Assembly: GCF_008728515.1 (NCBI RefSeq)
Contig: NC_044991.1
Span: 40,132,968 to 40,196,967 of the forward strand
Length of the DNA: 64,000 nucleotides
From: Papio anubis
Taxonomy: Eukaryota; Chordata; Mammalia; Primates; Cercopithecidae
Reading direction: 5' to 3'
A program made the position numbers and the translations under genes. The notes under the pieces were generated by a model, which did no database searches, had not been told where the DNA came from, and was given only the letters and a program-made list of their open reading frames with translations. Shown in pieces: positions 1-11,030 of this stretch. How positions within the stretch are numbered: position 1 is the first letter of the stretch; each line of letters starts with the position of its first letter.

Positions 1-67
1 CTTGAGGCCAGGAGTTCGAGACCAGCCTGGTCAATATAGCAAGACCCATCTCTTAAAAAAAAAAAAA
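1..67 (+). repeat. Alu fragment cut by the window edge
   Basis: The left-arm end of an Alu (GAGACCAGCCTGG) runs into a 12-base A tract. It lacks a right arm, so it may be a free left monomer or simply an Alu whose start lies outside the window. Confidence 0.85.
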
Positions 68-129
68 GCCTGAAATTAGAAACAATTCAAATAAACATTC
101 AACAGGAGACTGGCCAAGTATGTTCCAGA

Positions 130-330
130 ATAGGGATTAATATACTTTTGCTTGATGGGCCAATAATAAGTATTTTAGGTTTTGTGGCCAAGAAACAAGA
201 TAAAGGTTATGTAGGTACTGCTTAAATGCAACAATTTAAAAATTATAAAACCATTTTCAGCTTAGGTACAAAAACAGGCAATGGGCCAGCTTTGTTCTGT
301 GGGCTGTAGAATGAAGACCAATCTAGAACA
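130..330. mobile_element. hAT-Charlie-like fragment (MER58 type)
   Basis: The words TATTTTAGGTTTTGTGG and CAAAAACAGGCAATGGGCC match, in order, the two ends of the MER58-type non-autonomous hAT element as I remember it. The middle is diverged. The same family appears more clearly at 21874-22058. Confidence 0.3.
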
Positions 331-493
331 TCCACATAATAGAATGCTATCCAGGGCACAATGAAGTATGTCAAAATATTGATTGTATGGGAAAATCCCA
401 ATACATACATTTTTAAAAGCAAAGGATAAAGTAGGATACGAACTCAACATGCAAAAATCAGTTGTGTTTCTATACATTAACAATGAGCAAGTG

Positions 494-830
494 TCAGAAC
501 ACAGTGGCTCACACCTGTAATTCCAGCACTTTTGGAGGCCGAGGGGGGTGGATTAAGATCAGGACTTCAAGACCAGCCTGGTGAACATGGTGAAACCTCT
601 TTATTAAAGATACAAAAAAATTAGCCAGGCGTGGTAGTGCATGCCTATAGCCTCAGCTCGGGACTACTTGAGAGCTGAGTAGTAGCTTCAGGGGACTGAG
701 GCATGAGAATCGCTTGAACCTAAGAGGCAGAGGTTGCAGTTAGCCCAGATCGTGCCACTGCACTCCAGCCTGTGCAACAGAATGAGAATTTGTCTCAAAG
801 GCAAACCAAAACAAAACAAAAACCCAAAAA
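494..830 (+). repeat. Alu inserted in the L1
   Basis: Both arms are present. The middle is rearranged, with an extra CTGAGTAGTAGCTTCAGGGG stretch near 677. The tail is (CAAAA)n-like. The L1 resumes at about 832. Confidence 0.85.
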
Positions 831-1477
831 ACCAACAATCTGAAAAGGAAATTTAGAAAACAATTTCATTTATAGCAGTATAAAAAAATAATAAAATGCT
901 TAGGAACTAACCTAATACAGGAGGTGAAAGACTGGTACAATGAAGACTACCAAATATTGTTGGAAGAAATTAAAGAAGACATAAATCAACAGAAAGACAA
1001 CCCAGGTTCAGAGACTGGAAAATTTAATATTGTGAAGACATCAGTACTTCCAAAAGCAGTCTACAGATTCAATGCAATCCCTGTCGAAATCCCAATGACA
1101 GTTTTTGCAGAAATAGAAAAAAATCCATCTTTAATTCATATGGAATTTCAAGGGATGTCTAATAGCCAAAATAATCTTCAAAAAGAAGGACCAAAGCTTA
1201 CTATAAAGTAAAACTTTATATAGTCGTATATACAAAATACACTTTTTTTGGTATAAAACTTACTACAAAGCTATAGTCGTGTGAACAGTAAGGTACCAGC
1301 ATAAAGACAGATATACAAACCTATAAACCAATGGAACAGAGAGAGCCCAGATTTAAACCCTCACATATATGGTCAATTTTTGACATGGATGCCAAGGCCA
1401 TTCAATGGAAAAATGCCAGGGAAACCAGATATCCACTTGCAAAAGAATGAAATTAGATCTTTTTCTTACACCATATA

Positions 1478-2984
1478 CAGGCATACCTCATTTTACTGCA
1501 TTTCACTTTACTGCACTTCGCATATATGGCATTCTTTGCAAATTGGAGATTTGTGGCAACTCTTATGTTGAGCAAATCTATCAGGGATGTGTCTCAACAG
1601 CATGTGTTCACTTCATGTTTCTGTGTCACATTTTGGCAATTCTTGCAATATTTCAAACTTTTTCATTATTGTTATATCTGTTATGGTGATTTATGATCAA
1701 TGATGTTTGATGTTACCATTGTTAATTGTTTTGAGGCACCTGATTACTCAACCAACAGGCCATTTCCCATCTCTCTGTACTCACCTCAGGCTTTCTTATT
1801 CCCTCAGACACAACAATACTAAAATCAGGCCATTCTGCATGCCATTTAGAACATCTGTGATTCTGGCTGGGCACAGTGGCTCATGCTTGTAATCCCAGCA
1901 TTTTGGGAGGCCAAGGCGGGCAGATCACTCAAGGTCAGGAGTTCGAGACAAGCTTGGCCAACATGGTGAAACACTGTCTCTTCTAAAAATACAAAAATTA
2001 GCCAGGCGTGGTGGTGGGTGCCTGTAATCCCAACTACTAGGGAGACTGAGGCATGAGAATCCCTTGAACCCAGGAGGCAGAGGCTGCAGTCAGCCAAGAT
2101 CGCGCCACTGCACTCCAGCCTAGGTGAGACCGAGACTCAAAAAAAAAAAAAAAAAAAAGAAATCTGTGATTCATGGGAGGTTAAAATATCAACATTCACA
2201 GGAGTTTGGAAGAAGTTGATTCCAAGCCTCGTGAATGATTTTGAGGGGTTCAAGACTTCAGTGGGGGAAGTAACTATGCATTTGGTGGAAACAGCAAGAG
2301 AACTAGAATTAGAAGAGCAGCCTGAAAATGTGACTGGGTTGCTCTAATTTCATGATAAAATTTGAATAAATGAAAAGTTGCTTCTTATGGATGAGCAAAG
2401 AAAGTGTTTTTTCTTGAGATAGGATCTACTCTTGGTGAAGATGCCGTGAACATTGTTGAAATAACAACAAAGGATTTGGAGTCTTACATAAGCTTACTTG
2501 GCAAAATAGCAACAGGGTTTGAGAGGACTGATTCCAAAGTTGAAAGAAATTTTACTGTGGGTAAAATGCTGCCGAATGCATTGCATGCTACAGAGAAATC
2601 TTTTGTGAAAGGAAGAACCAATTAGTGTGGCAAACTTCACTGTTGTCTTATTTTAAGAGATTGCACAGACACCCCCATCTTCAGCAACCACCACCCTAAT
2701 CAGTCAGCAGTCATGAACATTGAGGCAAGACCACCAGCAAAAATAGTACAACTCACTGAAGGCTAAGACAATCATTAGCATTTTTTAGCAATAAGGTATT
2801 TTTTCATTAAGGTATTACATTTTCATTATAATGCTATTGCACACTTAATAGACTACAAGGTAGTGTAAACATAAGTTTTATATACACTGGGAAGCCAAAA
2901 ACTTTTTGTCCTTGGCTTTATTGTAATATTCGCTTTATTAGAGTGGTCTGGAACCTAATCCGCTATATCTCTGAGGTGTACTTG
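1478..2984 (+). mobile_element. Tigger1 DNA transposon, internally deleted
   Basis: The element starts CAGGCATACCTC and ends GAGGTGTACTTG, a degenerate inverted terminal repeat, and is flanked by TA at 1476-1477 and 2985-2986 as expected for a Tc1/mariner-pogo element. The 5' untranslated part (1478-1863) joins, across an inserted Alu, to the C-terminal part of the transposase frame (about 2210-2622, e.g. DFEGFKTSV and SKVERNFTVGKML). The helix-turn-helix and catalytic DDE regions are deleted. It lies inside the L1 at 405-4620, so it is younger than that L1. Confidence 0.85.
1864..2161 (+). repeat. Alu within Tigger1
   Basis: Full-length dimer with a tail of about 18 A. The flanking duplication ATCTGTGATTC occurs at 1853-1863 and 2162-2172, which fixes the insertion limits. 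Confidence 0.92.
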
Positions 2985-3120
2985 TACAAAAATTAAATCA
3001 AATTGATCAAAGGCCTGAATTTAAGAGCTAAAACTCTTAGAATAAAACATAAGGGGAAAGCTTCATGACATTAGATTTGGTAATGATTTAGTTGTTTGTG
3101 CTTCTGGACACGACACCGGG

Positions 3121-3204
3121 CTTCAGCCTCAGAGACAGAAGTTGCAGTGAGCTGAGATCACACCAGTGCACTCTAGCCTGGACAACAGAGTGAGACCCTG
3201 TCAG
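3121..3204 (+). repeat. Alu 3' end fragment
   Basis: Only the last ~85 bases of the right arm are present (GAGATCACACCAGTGCACTC). The tail has become the purine tract that follows. Confidence 0.8.
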
Positions 3205-3223
3205 AAAGAAAGAAAGAAAAAAA

Positions 3224-3268
<45 letters not shown>

Positions 3269-3407
3269 AGGAAGGAAGGAAGGAAGGAAGGAAGGAAGGG
3301 AAATAAAGAAAGAGAAAGGACGCAAGAAAGAGAAAGGAAGCAAGAAGAGAAAGAAAGGAAGGAAAGAAGGAAGGAAGGAAGGAATGAAAAAAGGAAAAGA
3401 AAAAGTA
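3205..3407 (+). repeat. (GAAA)n/(GA)n/(GGAA)n polypurine tract
   Basis: About 200 bases that are almost entirely A and G on this strand: GAAA units, then (GA)n at about 3237-3264, then (GGAA)n at about 3267-3298, then mixed purines. It grew from the tail of the Alu fragment at 3121. The antisense frames at 3173-3449 are serine/phenylalanine/leucine-rich translations of this tract and are not genes. Confidence 0.95.
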
Positions 3408-3451
3408 GACAAATTGGGCTTCATCAAAATTAAAAACTTCTTTTTTCAAAT

Positions 3452-3591
3452 TTTTTTAAATTCTTTTTTATTTCTTTTTATAGAGATGGTCATCTCGCTA
3501 TGTTGACCAAGCTGATCTTGAACTCTTGGCCTCCCATCTTGGCCTCCCAAAGTGCTGGGATTACAGGCATACGCCACTACACCCGGCCCAA
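3452..3591 (-). repeat. Monomeric Alu-left-arm fragment
   Basis: A single antisense left arm ending in GGGATTACAGGCATACGCC and CCCGGCC, preceded by a T-rich stretch. It interrupts the L1 between AAAACTTC and its continuation at about 3592. Confidence 0.8.
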
Positions 3592-4620
3592 AATTTAAAA
3601 CTTCTGTGCATGAAAGTATACTATCAACAGAGTAAAAAGGCAACTGACAGAATGGGAGAAAATATTTGTAAACCACATATCTGATAAGGGATTAATATCC
3701 AGAATATATAATAAACTCCTAAAACTCAAAAGTCAACCCAAACAAAAAATAGATCAAAGATTTTAGTAAACATGTCTCTGAAGAAGTTATACAAATAGCC
3801 ACAATTAATACCTGAAATGATGCTTGACTTGCTAATCATCAGAGATATTCAAATAAAAACCACAAAGAAACATTACTTCACACCGATTAGGATGACTACT
3901 AACAAAAAACAAGCGTTGGTGAAGATGTGAGCAAATTAGATTTGTTCATTGTTGGTTGGTGGAAATGTAAAATGTAAATGTAAAATGCTGTGGAAAACAG
4001 TATGGTGGCTCCTAAAAAATTAAAGCTGGAATTACCATATGATTTCTGGATATGTACCCCAAATTTTGAAGCCAGGAACTTGAACAGACATTCAAACACC
4101 CCTGTTCACAGCACCATTATTCACAATAGCCACAAGGTATAAGCAGCTCAAGTGTTGATTGACAGGTGAATGGATAAATAAAATGTGTTATATACATGCA
4201 ATAGAATATTATTCAGCCTGAAAAAAAATGAAATTCGGACACATCCCACAACATGAATAAACCTCAAAGACATTATGCTAAGTGAAATAAGGCAGATACA
4301 ACAGGACAAGTGTTGTGTGATTCTACTTATATGAGGTATGTAGTGCCAGAAAGTAAATTCTACCACTATTTCATAGAGACAGAAAGAAAAACAGTGGTGG
4401 ATGGGGTGGGGGGATTAGGAGTTATTGTTTAAGGGTACAGAGTTCAGTTTGGAATGAAAGAGTTCTGGAGATAGACAGTGACGAGAGTTTCACAAATGAT
4501 GTAAATAAATGTCCTTAACGCTATTGAATTGTACACTTCAAAAAACGTTAAAATGATACATTTTATGTTATGTATATTTTACCACAATAATAAAAAACTT
4601 GAAGTTTTTTAAAAAACAAG

Positions 4621-5198
4621 GGATAAAATAGCAAACTTCCATTTGCATAAATGAACATGTGTGAAGCTGTGGCTGTATGTGTATACACAAATACATATTT
4701 GTGTGTATTCAGGAAATTTCTGAAGAATATGTGAGTAGTGACAGTAGGTTTCTGGGATGGCAGAGAGTATGAATTTTTCAATGAAAACACTAGATTTAGA
4801 AAGGAATATTTTTCATAATATGGTAAAGAATTGCAAATAGATCACCACAATGCCTTTTGCTGCACTAAACTTGTATCTCTCTCTCTCAATATGCTGATCC
4901 AGTCCATTACACATACACTACACCTATGAGTAGAGCTAACACCCAGTCAGCACCTTTGTGTAATTAGAAAAAGACATGCATTCCTCTGGGTTGTTACAGC
5001 GCCACAGGCATGCGGTGTGGGGAGCAGAGAGGAAGACAGATGTCAGCCCCTACTTGTCCCTCAGCTGGGTGCATTTTGCAGTGCACAGTACGCACAAGTA
5101 TCGATGGTGACCCTGGTTGGAGCCACGTTTTCCCTACACAATAAGGGTTATTATTCATAGATCAAGAAAGAACACAAAGCACATGTTGTTAAAAATAC
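4621..5198. other. Unclassified spacer
   Basis: A/T-rich start, then moderately GC sequence at 5000-5150. I recognise no repeat family, exon or RNA gene. Confidence 0.6.
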
Positions 5199-5506
5199 AG
5201 CACTTTTTTTTTCTTTTTGAGGCAGAGTGTCACTCCATCACCCAGGCTGGAGTGCAGTAGCACGATCTTAGTTCACTGCAACCTCTGTCTCCTGGGTTCA
5301 AGTGATTCTCGTGCCTCTGCCTTCCAAGTAGCTGGGATTCCAAGCATACACCACCATGCCCAGCTAATTTTTGTATTTTTAGTAGAGACAGGGTTTCGCC
5401 ATGTTGGCCAGGTTAGTCTTGAACTCCTGGCTTCAAGTAATCCACTTGCCTTGGCCTCCCAAAATGCTAGGGTTACAAACATGAGCCACTGTGCCTGTGC
5501 CTGGCC
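5199..5506 (-). repeat. Alu, antisense
   Basis: T-rich head, both arms, ending at CTGTGCCTGGCC. The 116-codon frame at 5217-5567 is a read-through of this Alu. Confidence 0.93.
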
Positions 5507-5520
5507 AAGAAATATGGCAA

Positions 5521-5530
5521 TATATACATA

Positions 5531-5548
<18 letters not shown>
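5521..5548. repeat. (TA)n microsatellite
   Basis: Alternating TA directly abutting the poly(T) of the next Alu; likely length-polymorphic. Confidence 0.9.
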
Positions 5549-5564
<16 letters not shown>

Positions 5565-5848
5565 TGAGACAGAGTCTCGCTCTGTCACCCAGGCTGGAGT
5601 GCAATGGTGGTGCGATCTCAGCTCACTGCAACCTCCGCCTCCCAGGTTCAAGTGATTCTCCTGCCTCAGCTTCCCTAACAGCTGGGACTACATGCACATG
5701 CCACCACGCCTGGCTACTTTTTGTATTTTTAGTAGAGACGTGGTTTCACCATGTTGGCTAGGATGGTCTTGATCTCTTGACCTTGTAATCTGTCTGCCTT
5801 GGCTTCCCAAAGTGCTGGGATTACAGGTGTGAACCACTGCGCCCGGTC
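5549..5848 (-). repeat. Alu, antisense
   Basis: Full-length with an uninterrupted T head of about 17, ending in GCGCCCGGTC. It lies in the same orientation as the Alu just to its left. Confidence 0.93.
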
Positions 5849-5874
5849 AGAAATACAGCATTCTTAAAAATAAA

Positions 5875-6284
5875 GGTTTATTTGAACTGTGGTATATATA
5901 TGTGATGGAATACTACTCAGCCATAAAAAGGAACGAATTAATGGCATTCCCAGCAACTTTGATGGGATTGGAGACTATTATTCTAAGTGAAGTAACTCAG
6001 GAATGGAAAACCAAACATTGTATGTTCTCACTCATAAGTGGGAGCTAAGCTATGAGGATGCAAATGCATAATAATGATACAATAGACAGTGGGGACTCTG
6101 GGGGGAAAGGGTGGGAAGGGGGTGAAGGATAAAAGACTACAAATTGGGTTCAGCGTATACTGCTCAGGTGATGGGTGCACCAAAATCTCACAAATCACCA
6201 CTAAAGAACTTACTCATGTAACCAAACACCACCTGTTCCCCCCAAAAAACCTATGGAAATACAAAATTAAAAAAAAAAAAAAAA
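5875..6284 (+). mobile_element. 5'-truncated L1 3' end
   Basis: About 400 bases of L1 terminal sequence: ORF2 end (GAATACTACTCAGCCATAAA), the G-rich 3' UTR (GGGGGGAAAGGGTGGGAAGG) and an A tail at 6267-6285. The good match to consensus suggests a primate L1P-age copy, younger than the L1 at 405-4620. Confidence 0.88.
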
Positions 6285-6293
6285 AGACTAAAA

Positions 6294-6588
6294 GGCCAGG
6301 CACGGTGGCTCACACCTGTAATCCCAGCACTTCGGGAGGCTGAGGTGGGTGGATCACAAGGTCAGGAGACCGAGACCATCCTGGCTAACACAGTGAAACC
6401 CTGTCTCTACTAAAAATACAAAAAATTAGCTGGGCATGGTGGCTTGTGCCTGTAGTCCCAGCTACTCGAGAGGCTGAAGCAGGGAGAATCGCTTGAACCC
6501 GAGAGGGGGAGGTTACAGTGAGCCGAGATTGTGTCACTACACTCCAGCCTGGGTGACAGAGCAAGACTCAGTCTCCAAAAAAAAAAAA
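6294..6588 (+). repeat. Alu, sense
   Basis: Full-length, starting GGCCAGGCACGGTGG nine bases after the L1 A tail. It probably inserted at that A-rich target. Confidence 0.93.
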
Positions 6589-7261
6589 CCAAACTGAAGA
6601 AAAAGTTTCTTTGAGAAGTACACAGACAGTAGAAGTAGGCAATATTTAACTCTTTTCAGTAGTTACATGGATAGAATAGAAATGGTGTCATCTACATTTC
6701 TGCTTAACTATTGGTTGCTGTGATTTTCATAATCACAGTGACCTTTCTGGTTACCTGAGATTTGATCCTTTCTCTCAGAAGGTCCTAAGAGTTTATTTAT
6801 AGAAAGAAATCCCTTGTTTCAATTTTGCCCCACCAATTTGGTGCCAGGAATGAAAGCCTGGTATTATGTAAAGTGGCCTCTCCGGACCTGGTCTGACCAC
6901 ATCAATGCGTCAACGTTAGGCCGGAAGAAGTTACGTGATCAACATGACATCTGATTTCACGTAAACAAAATTCACACCAACTGACTAGTTTTTGTATTAC
7001 TTTGTTTTTCAGAACAAAATACTGTATAAGCCACATTACCCCATACAAAGAACTGTAATTATCTGTAATACTTATGAACTAGGTATTCATTTGTACAAAT
7101 CTGGAAAGCCAAGATGACCTGGCAATGCTGAGTCAGAAAGGGGCAAAGCAAGAACAAGGGCTCACTTACCTTGACAGCTGGTTTAGCCTTCCACAGACAC
7201 ACGGGTTTACTCTCTTAAATACACCAAGTCCATGATAAACACATGCTTTATAAAGCCAGAC
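6589..7261. other. Unclassified spacer
   Basis: No repeat family or exon recognised. Base composition is ordinary. Confidence 0.6.
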
Positions 7262-7269
7262 CATTCTGA

Positions 7270-7581
7270 TTTTTTATTTTTTATTTTTTATTTTTTTTCC
7301 CGAGATGGAGTCTCTCTCTGTCACCCAGGCTGGAGTGCGATGGCGTGATCTCGGCTCACTGTAACCTCCTCCTCCCGGGTTCAAGTGATTCTCCTGCCTC
7401 AGCCTCCCAAGTAGCTGAGACTACAAGCGCATGCCACCATGCCCGGCTAATTTTTGTATTTTTAGTAGAGACAGGGTTTCACCATGTTGTCCAGGCTGGT
7501 CTCGAACTCCTGACCTCAGATGATCCATCACCTCGGCCTCCCAAAGTGCTGGGATTACAGGCGTTAGCCACCGTGCCCAGC
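7270..7581 (-). repeat. Alu, antisense, with (TTTTTA)n head
   Basis: The target duplication CCATTCTGA is exact at 7261-7269 and 7582-7590. The head is TTTTTTA repeats. Confidence 0.94.
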
Positions 7582-7651
7582 CCATTCTGAATCTTTAAAG
7601 GTAAATCTTTTTATATGGAATCTAAAATAGACCTGATTTCAAATGTATTCT

Positions 7652-7953
7652 TTTTTTTTTTTTTTTTTTTTGAGATGGAGTCTCACTCTGCTCCCCAGGT
7701 TGGAGTGCAGTGGCATGATCTCGGCTCACTGCAGCCTCCATCTCCTGAGTTCAAGGGATTCTCCTGCCTCAGTCTCCAGAGTAGCTAGGACTACAGGTGC
7801 CTGCCACCATGTCCAGCTGGTTTTTATATTTTTAGTAGAGACAGGGTTTCATCATGTTGGCTAGGCTTGTCTTAGACTCCTGACCTCAGGTGATCTGCCT
7901 CCCTCAGCCTCCCAAACTGCTAGGATTACAGGTGTGAGACACCGCACCCAGCG
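7652..7953 (-). repeat. Alu, antisense
   Basis: A T head of about 20. The duplication TCAAATGTATTCTT is seen on both sides (about 7639 and 7954). Confidence 0.94.
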
Positions 7954-7969
7954 TCAAATGTATTCTTGC

Positions 7970-9240
7970 TTTTAAAAAGAACAGTTTTAGGCTCACAGAA
8001 AAGTTGTAAAAATAATAGCGTTCTCCTTTACCCCCAATATCAACATTTGGCATAACCACATTAAAATTAAGAAATGTACATTCTTGTTTGGTTATTTACT
8101 ATTGGACTATAAAAAATTTTTTTCTAGGCTGGGCGCGGTGGCTCACGCCTGTAATCCCAGCACTTTGGGAGGCCGAGGTGGGCGGATCACAACGTCAGGA
8201 GACTGAGACCATCCTGGCTAACACAGTGAAACCCCGTCTCTACTAAAAATACAAAAACATTAGCCGGGCCTGGTGGCGGATGCCTGTAGTCCCAGTTACT
8301 CAGGGGGCTGAGGCAGGAGAATAGCGTGAAGCTGGGAGGTGGAGCTTGCAGTGAGCCGAGATCATGCCACTGCACTCCAGCCTGGGTGACAGAGCGAGAC
8401 TCAAGTCTCAAAAAAAAAATTTTTTTTCTAAATGGACATAGGTACTCTACTATTAACATAGCTGCAGACTTTATTTGGGCTTCAACAGTTTTCCCACTAT
8501 TACATATAGATGTCATGTCTCCTTAATCTCCTACAACCTGTGACAGTCCTTCAGTCTTTCTTTGTCGTTCGTGACTTTGCCACTGTTGAAAAGTACTTGT
8601 CACTGATTTCGTAGAATATCCCTCAACGTGGGTTTGTCTTGGGGTTAGATGGAGGCTATTCATTTTGGGCAGGAAACCGCAGGTGGCATTGTTCCTTCTC
8701 CCTGCATCCTGCTGAGGGAGCATCATGTTGATGTATCTTCTTACTGGTGATGGTATCTTCGATCACCTAGTTAAGGTGGTATCTCTTGGATTTGCCTGCT
8801 CTGAAATTACTATATTTCTCTTTGTAATTAATAAACATTTTGGGGAACATCCTTGAGTCTGCAAATATCCTGTTTTTCCTCAAAATTTTGCTGAATACTT
8901 TTAGAATTCAGTGGTGAGTCCAACAATTATTACTGTGCTTTTCTCAGTGATTTTCCATTTTCCTCATTCCTTCTACACATATTAATTATAATGCTTCCGT
9001 AAGCAAGAGCTGCCCTTTCTTCCTTGTTTATTTACTGATTTTTAAAAACTTACTGGTATCACTATGGACTCATGGATGTTTATTTTATTCTATGGGTTAT
9101 AATCCAACATTACTTTTTTTTAAGTCTTAAATTGCTTCAGCTTTGGCCGTTAGGAGATCTTTCAGGTTGATTCCTAGGCCCTTTGACTGTCCTCACCCTT
9201 TTTTCCTGGCACTTCCCTCCTTACTGGCACCATAAGATGC
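7970..9240. mobile_element. Ancient LINE-like repeat, probable L1M
   Basis: Sequence from GTTTTAGGCTCACAGAAAAG through CTCCTTAATCTCC and TTTGTAATTAATAAACATTT to about 9240 resembles a dispersed old LINE-derived repeat that I recall but cannot name securely. A related opening segment recurs at 24810-24900. It is split by the Alu at 8127. Orientation and subfamily are uncertain. Confidence 0.4.
8127..8419 (+). repeat. Alu, sense
   Basis: Close to consensus (GGCTGGGCGCGGTGGCTCAC). The flanking TTTTTTTCTA appears before the element and again after its tail. Confidence 0.93.
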
Positions 9241-10579
9241 TTTAGCTCTGGAATAGAAGAATCAATGACATTGCTGTCTAATTAATCATGAACAAAACAA
9301 ATGATCACTATTGATCTCTATGTGACAGAGCTAAAATAATGTCCCAGTCCTCTATGTCACCAACTTTTAGAAACTCTGTAATTAGTTTAGATACTATGGT
9401 TTTATTTTACTCTTTTGTCCAGTTAAGTAACATCTAGAACAGTACATCACATGTGCTCAATACATATTTGTGAAATGAATGACTACTTTCTGCCAAACAC
9501 TGTCTGAGCCCAGTACAGGAAAAACCCAGCACAGAGCTTGGCAAAGGAAAAGCACCCTTCTGAGAATGCATAGTTCCTTCCGAAAATGCATAATCCATGC
9601 GAGCATTTTTCTTTCTTGGCCTGAGAAGAATTATCCATGTAGCTGGCTTGCGGTTTCTCTTCTTTGAGGATACTGGAGAAAACAGTTGGGGCACACACCT
9701 GCGAACCTCAGGTCCTATGTTTACAGCAGCTCTCGATTCCAGACCTTAGTGCAGACCCCAGAATGGGAAAGGTGAGTAAAAGAATGGCAGGACACGGGGA
9801 TTATGCTGAGAGTCAAACGTCACCACCACCAAAGGGCTGCTGCGCCTGCTGGCCTAGCCAGAGCACCTTGCCTGCTGATTTTCCTTGCTGTTCGTCTCTA
9901 GATCCGCTCAATCTCAGCCTTGGCACTGTTTAAATCTTGATGAAAAAGACAGCAAAGAAAAATTTAGAGCCTTTTTCTTTTCATTTTTCCTTCACCAGTG
10001 TTCCCCGGATAGTTTGGCCCTGGCATTCAGCCAAGAAAAGCATCTGTGATTCAAGAATCATCACACAGCCAGGACCTGTCACCCTGCAGCTCAGGGGCTT
10101 TCTTTTCTTGCAGACAAGGGTGAAGAAGTTAGAGGTCAGTATACTCTCAGTCCTCAGGGTCCCCAGCCTGCAGCTCTGTACTGTCAGCTCATCAGAGGCG
10201 TGGGACAGGGCACGGCCAGGCACAGTCTCTGTGGGAGCCGACAGGAAAGCCAGGCTATGCTCAACAAGAGAAACAAAGAAAGCATGAGGGCTGAACTGAG
10301 GGACGCTGCCATGAGTCAGCCTGGGGCTCTGAAGGGGTATAAGGCCAGGCTGATACGCAGACACTGCCTACCCGCTGAGTCCCTGAAATGGATTTTTTTG
10401 GTCCTGTCAGCCAATAGGAAGTTGCACACCAAGAACGAAATTTCCTAGGATCACCCACCAAATCGAGTTAAACCTGGGGCTTTTGGTATACTGTCTCCCC
10501 AGTCACTGAGAGAGATTTCTGTAAAGAAAGCACTGTTTTGTTGTTTTGTTTATTTATTTAGAGATACGATCTTTTGTGG
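9241..10579. other. Repeat-poor block
   Basis: About 1.3 kb with no recognised repeat. Frames on both strands overlap (for example 9937-10287 plus and 9981-10364 minus), have no recognisable domains and are not supported as genes. An AP-1 heptamer TGAGTCA (10312), a TATAAG (10338) and a CCAAT (10411) fall within 104 bases; see findings. Confidence 0.5.
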
Positions 10580-10584
10580 GCAGC

Positions 10585-11025
10585 TGCCATGGGTTGAATT
10601 GTATTCCTGAAAAAAGATACGTTGAAATCCTATCTCTAGTATCTCAGATTGTGAGCTTACTTGGAAATAGGATCTTTGCAGATTTAACTCAGTTAAGATG
10701 GGGTCACTGGTGCTCTTATAAAAAAGGCACATTTGAACATACATGCAGAGGGCAATGGTGTGGAGACACACAGGGAGAACGCTGTGTGATTACAGAGGAT
10801 CGCATGAAGCAGCTACATCCTTGGAAAGACTAAAGCTTCCAGAAGCCGGGAGAGAGGCCTGGAACCGTTCCTTCCCCAGCACCCTCAGAGGGAGCACGGC
10901 TGTGCCAACACCTTGGGTTTTGGACTACTGGCCTCCAGAACTGCGAGACAACAAATTTCCATTGTTTCAGGCCACCCAGTTTGTTGTTTGACATTTTGTT
11001 ATGGCAGCTCTAGGAAATGAATACA
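10585..11025 (+). mobile_element. Solo MLT1-type MaLR LTR
   Basis: The element runs from TGCCATGGGTTGAATTGTAT to GGAAATGAATACA. MLT1 landmarks include GGAAATAGGATCTTTGCAGA, CTTATAAAAAAGGCAC and GGCCTCCAGAACTG. The 5-bp duplication GCAGC is exact at 10580-10584 and 11026-11030, so this is a complete solo LTR left by LTR-LTR recombination. Confidence 0.9.
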
Positions 11026-11030
11026 GCAGC

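Larger units (their letters stand above)
405..4620 (+). mobile_element. Old L1, 3' half, interrupted by Tigger1 and Alus
   Basis: ORF2 sequence begins at about 405, runs through 924-1211 (a 95-codon frame with the L1 reverse transcriptase C-terminal sequence DWYNEDYQILLEEIKED), and resumes at 2987 after a Tigger1. It continues around Alu pieces to an L1 3' UTR ending near 4620 in an A/T-rich tail. The L1 reading is continuous across each insertion: ACACCATA at 1468-1475 joins TACAAAAATTAA after 2984. An older mammalian L1 (L1M or late L1P class) is likely. All frames are broken, so it is a fossil. Confidence 0.85.

Noticed and set aside
9937..10364. Overlapping 116- and 127-codon frames on opposite strands
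   Set aside because: No homology or domain recognised; chance open frames in a GC-moderate stretch.
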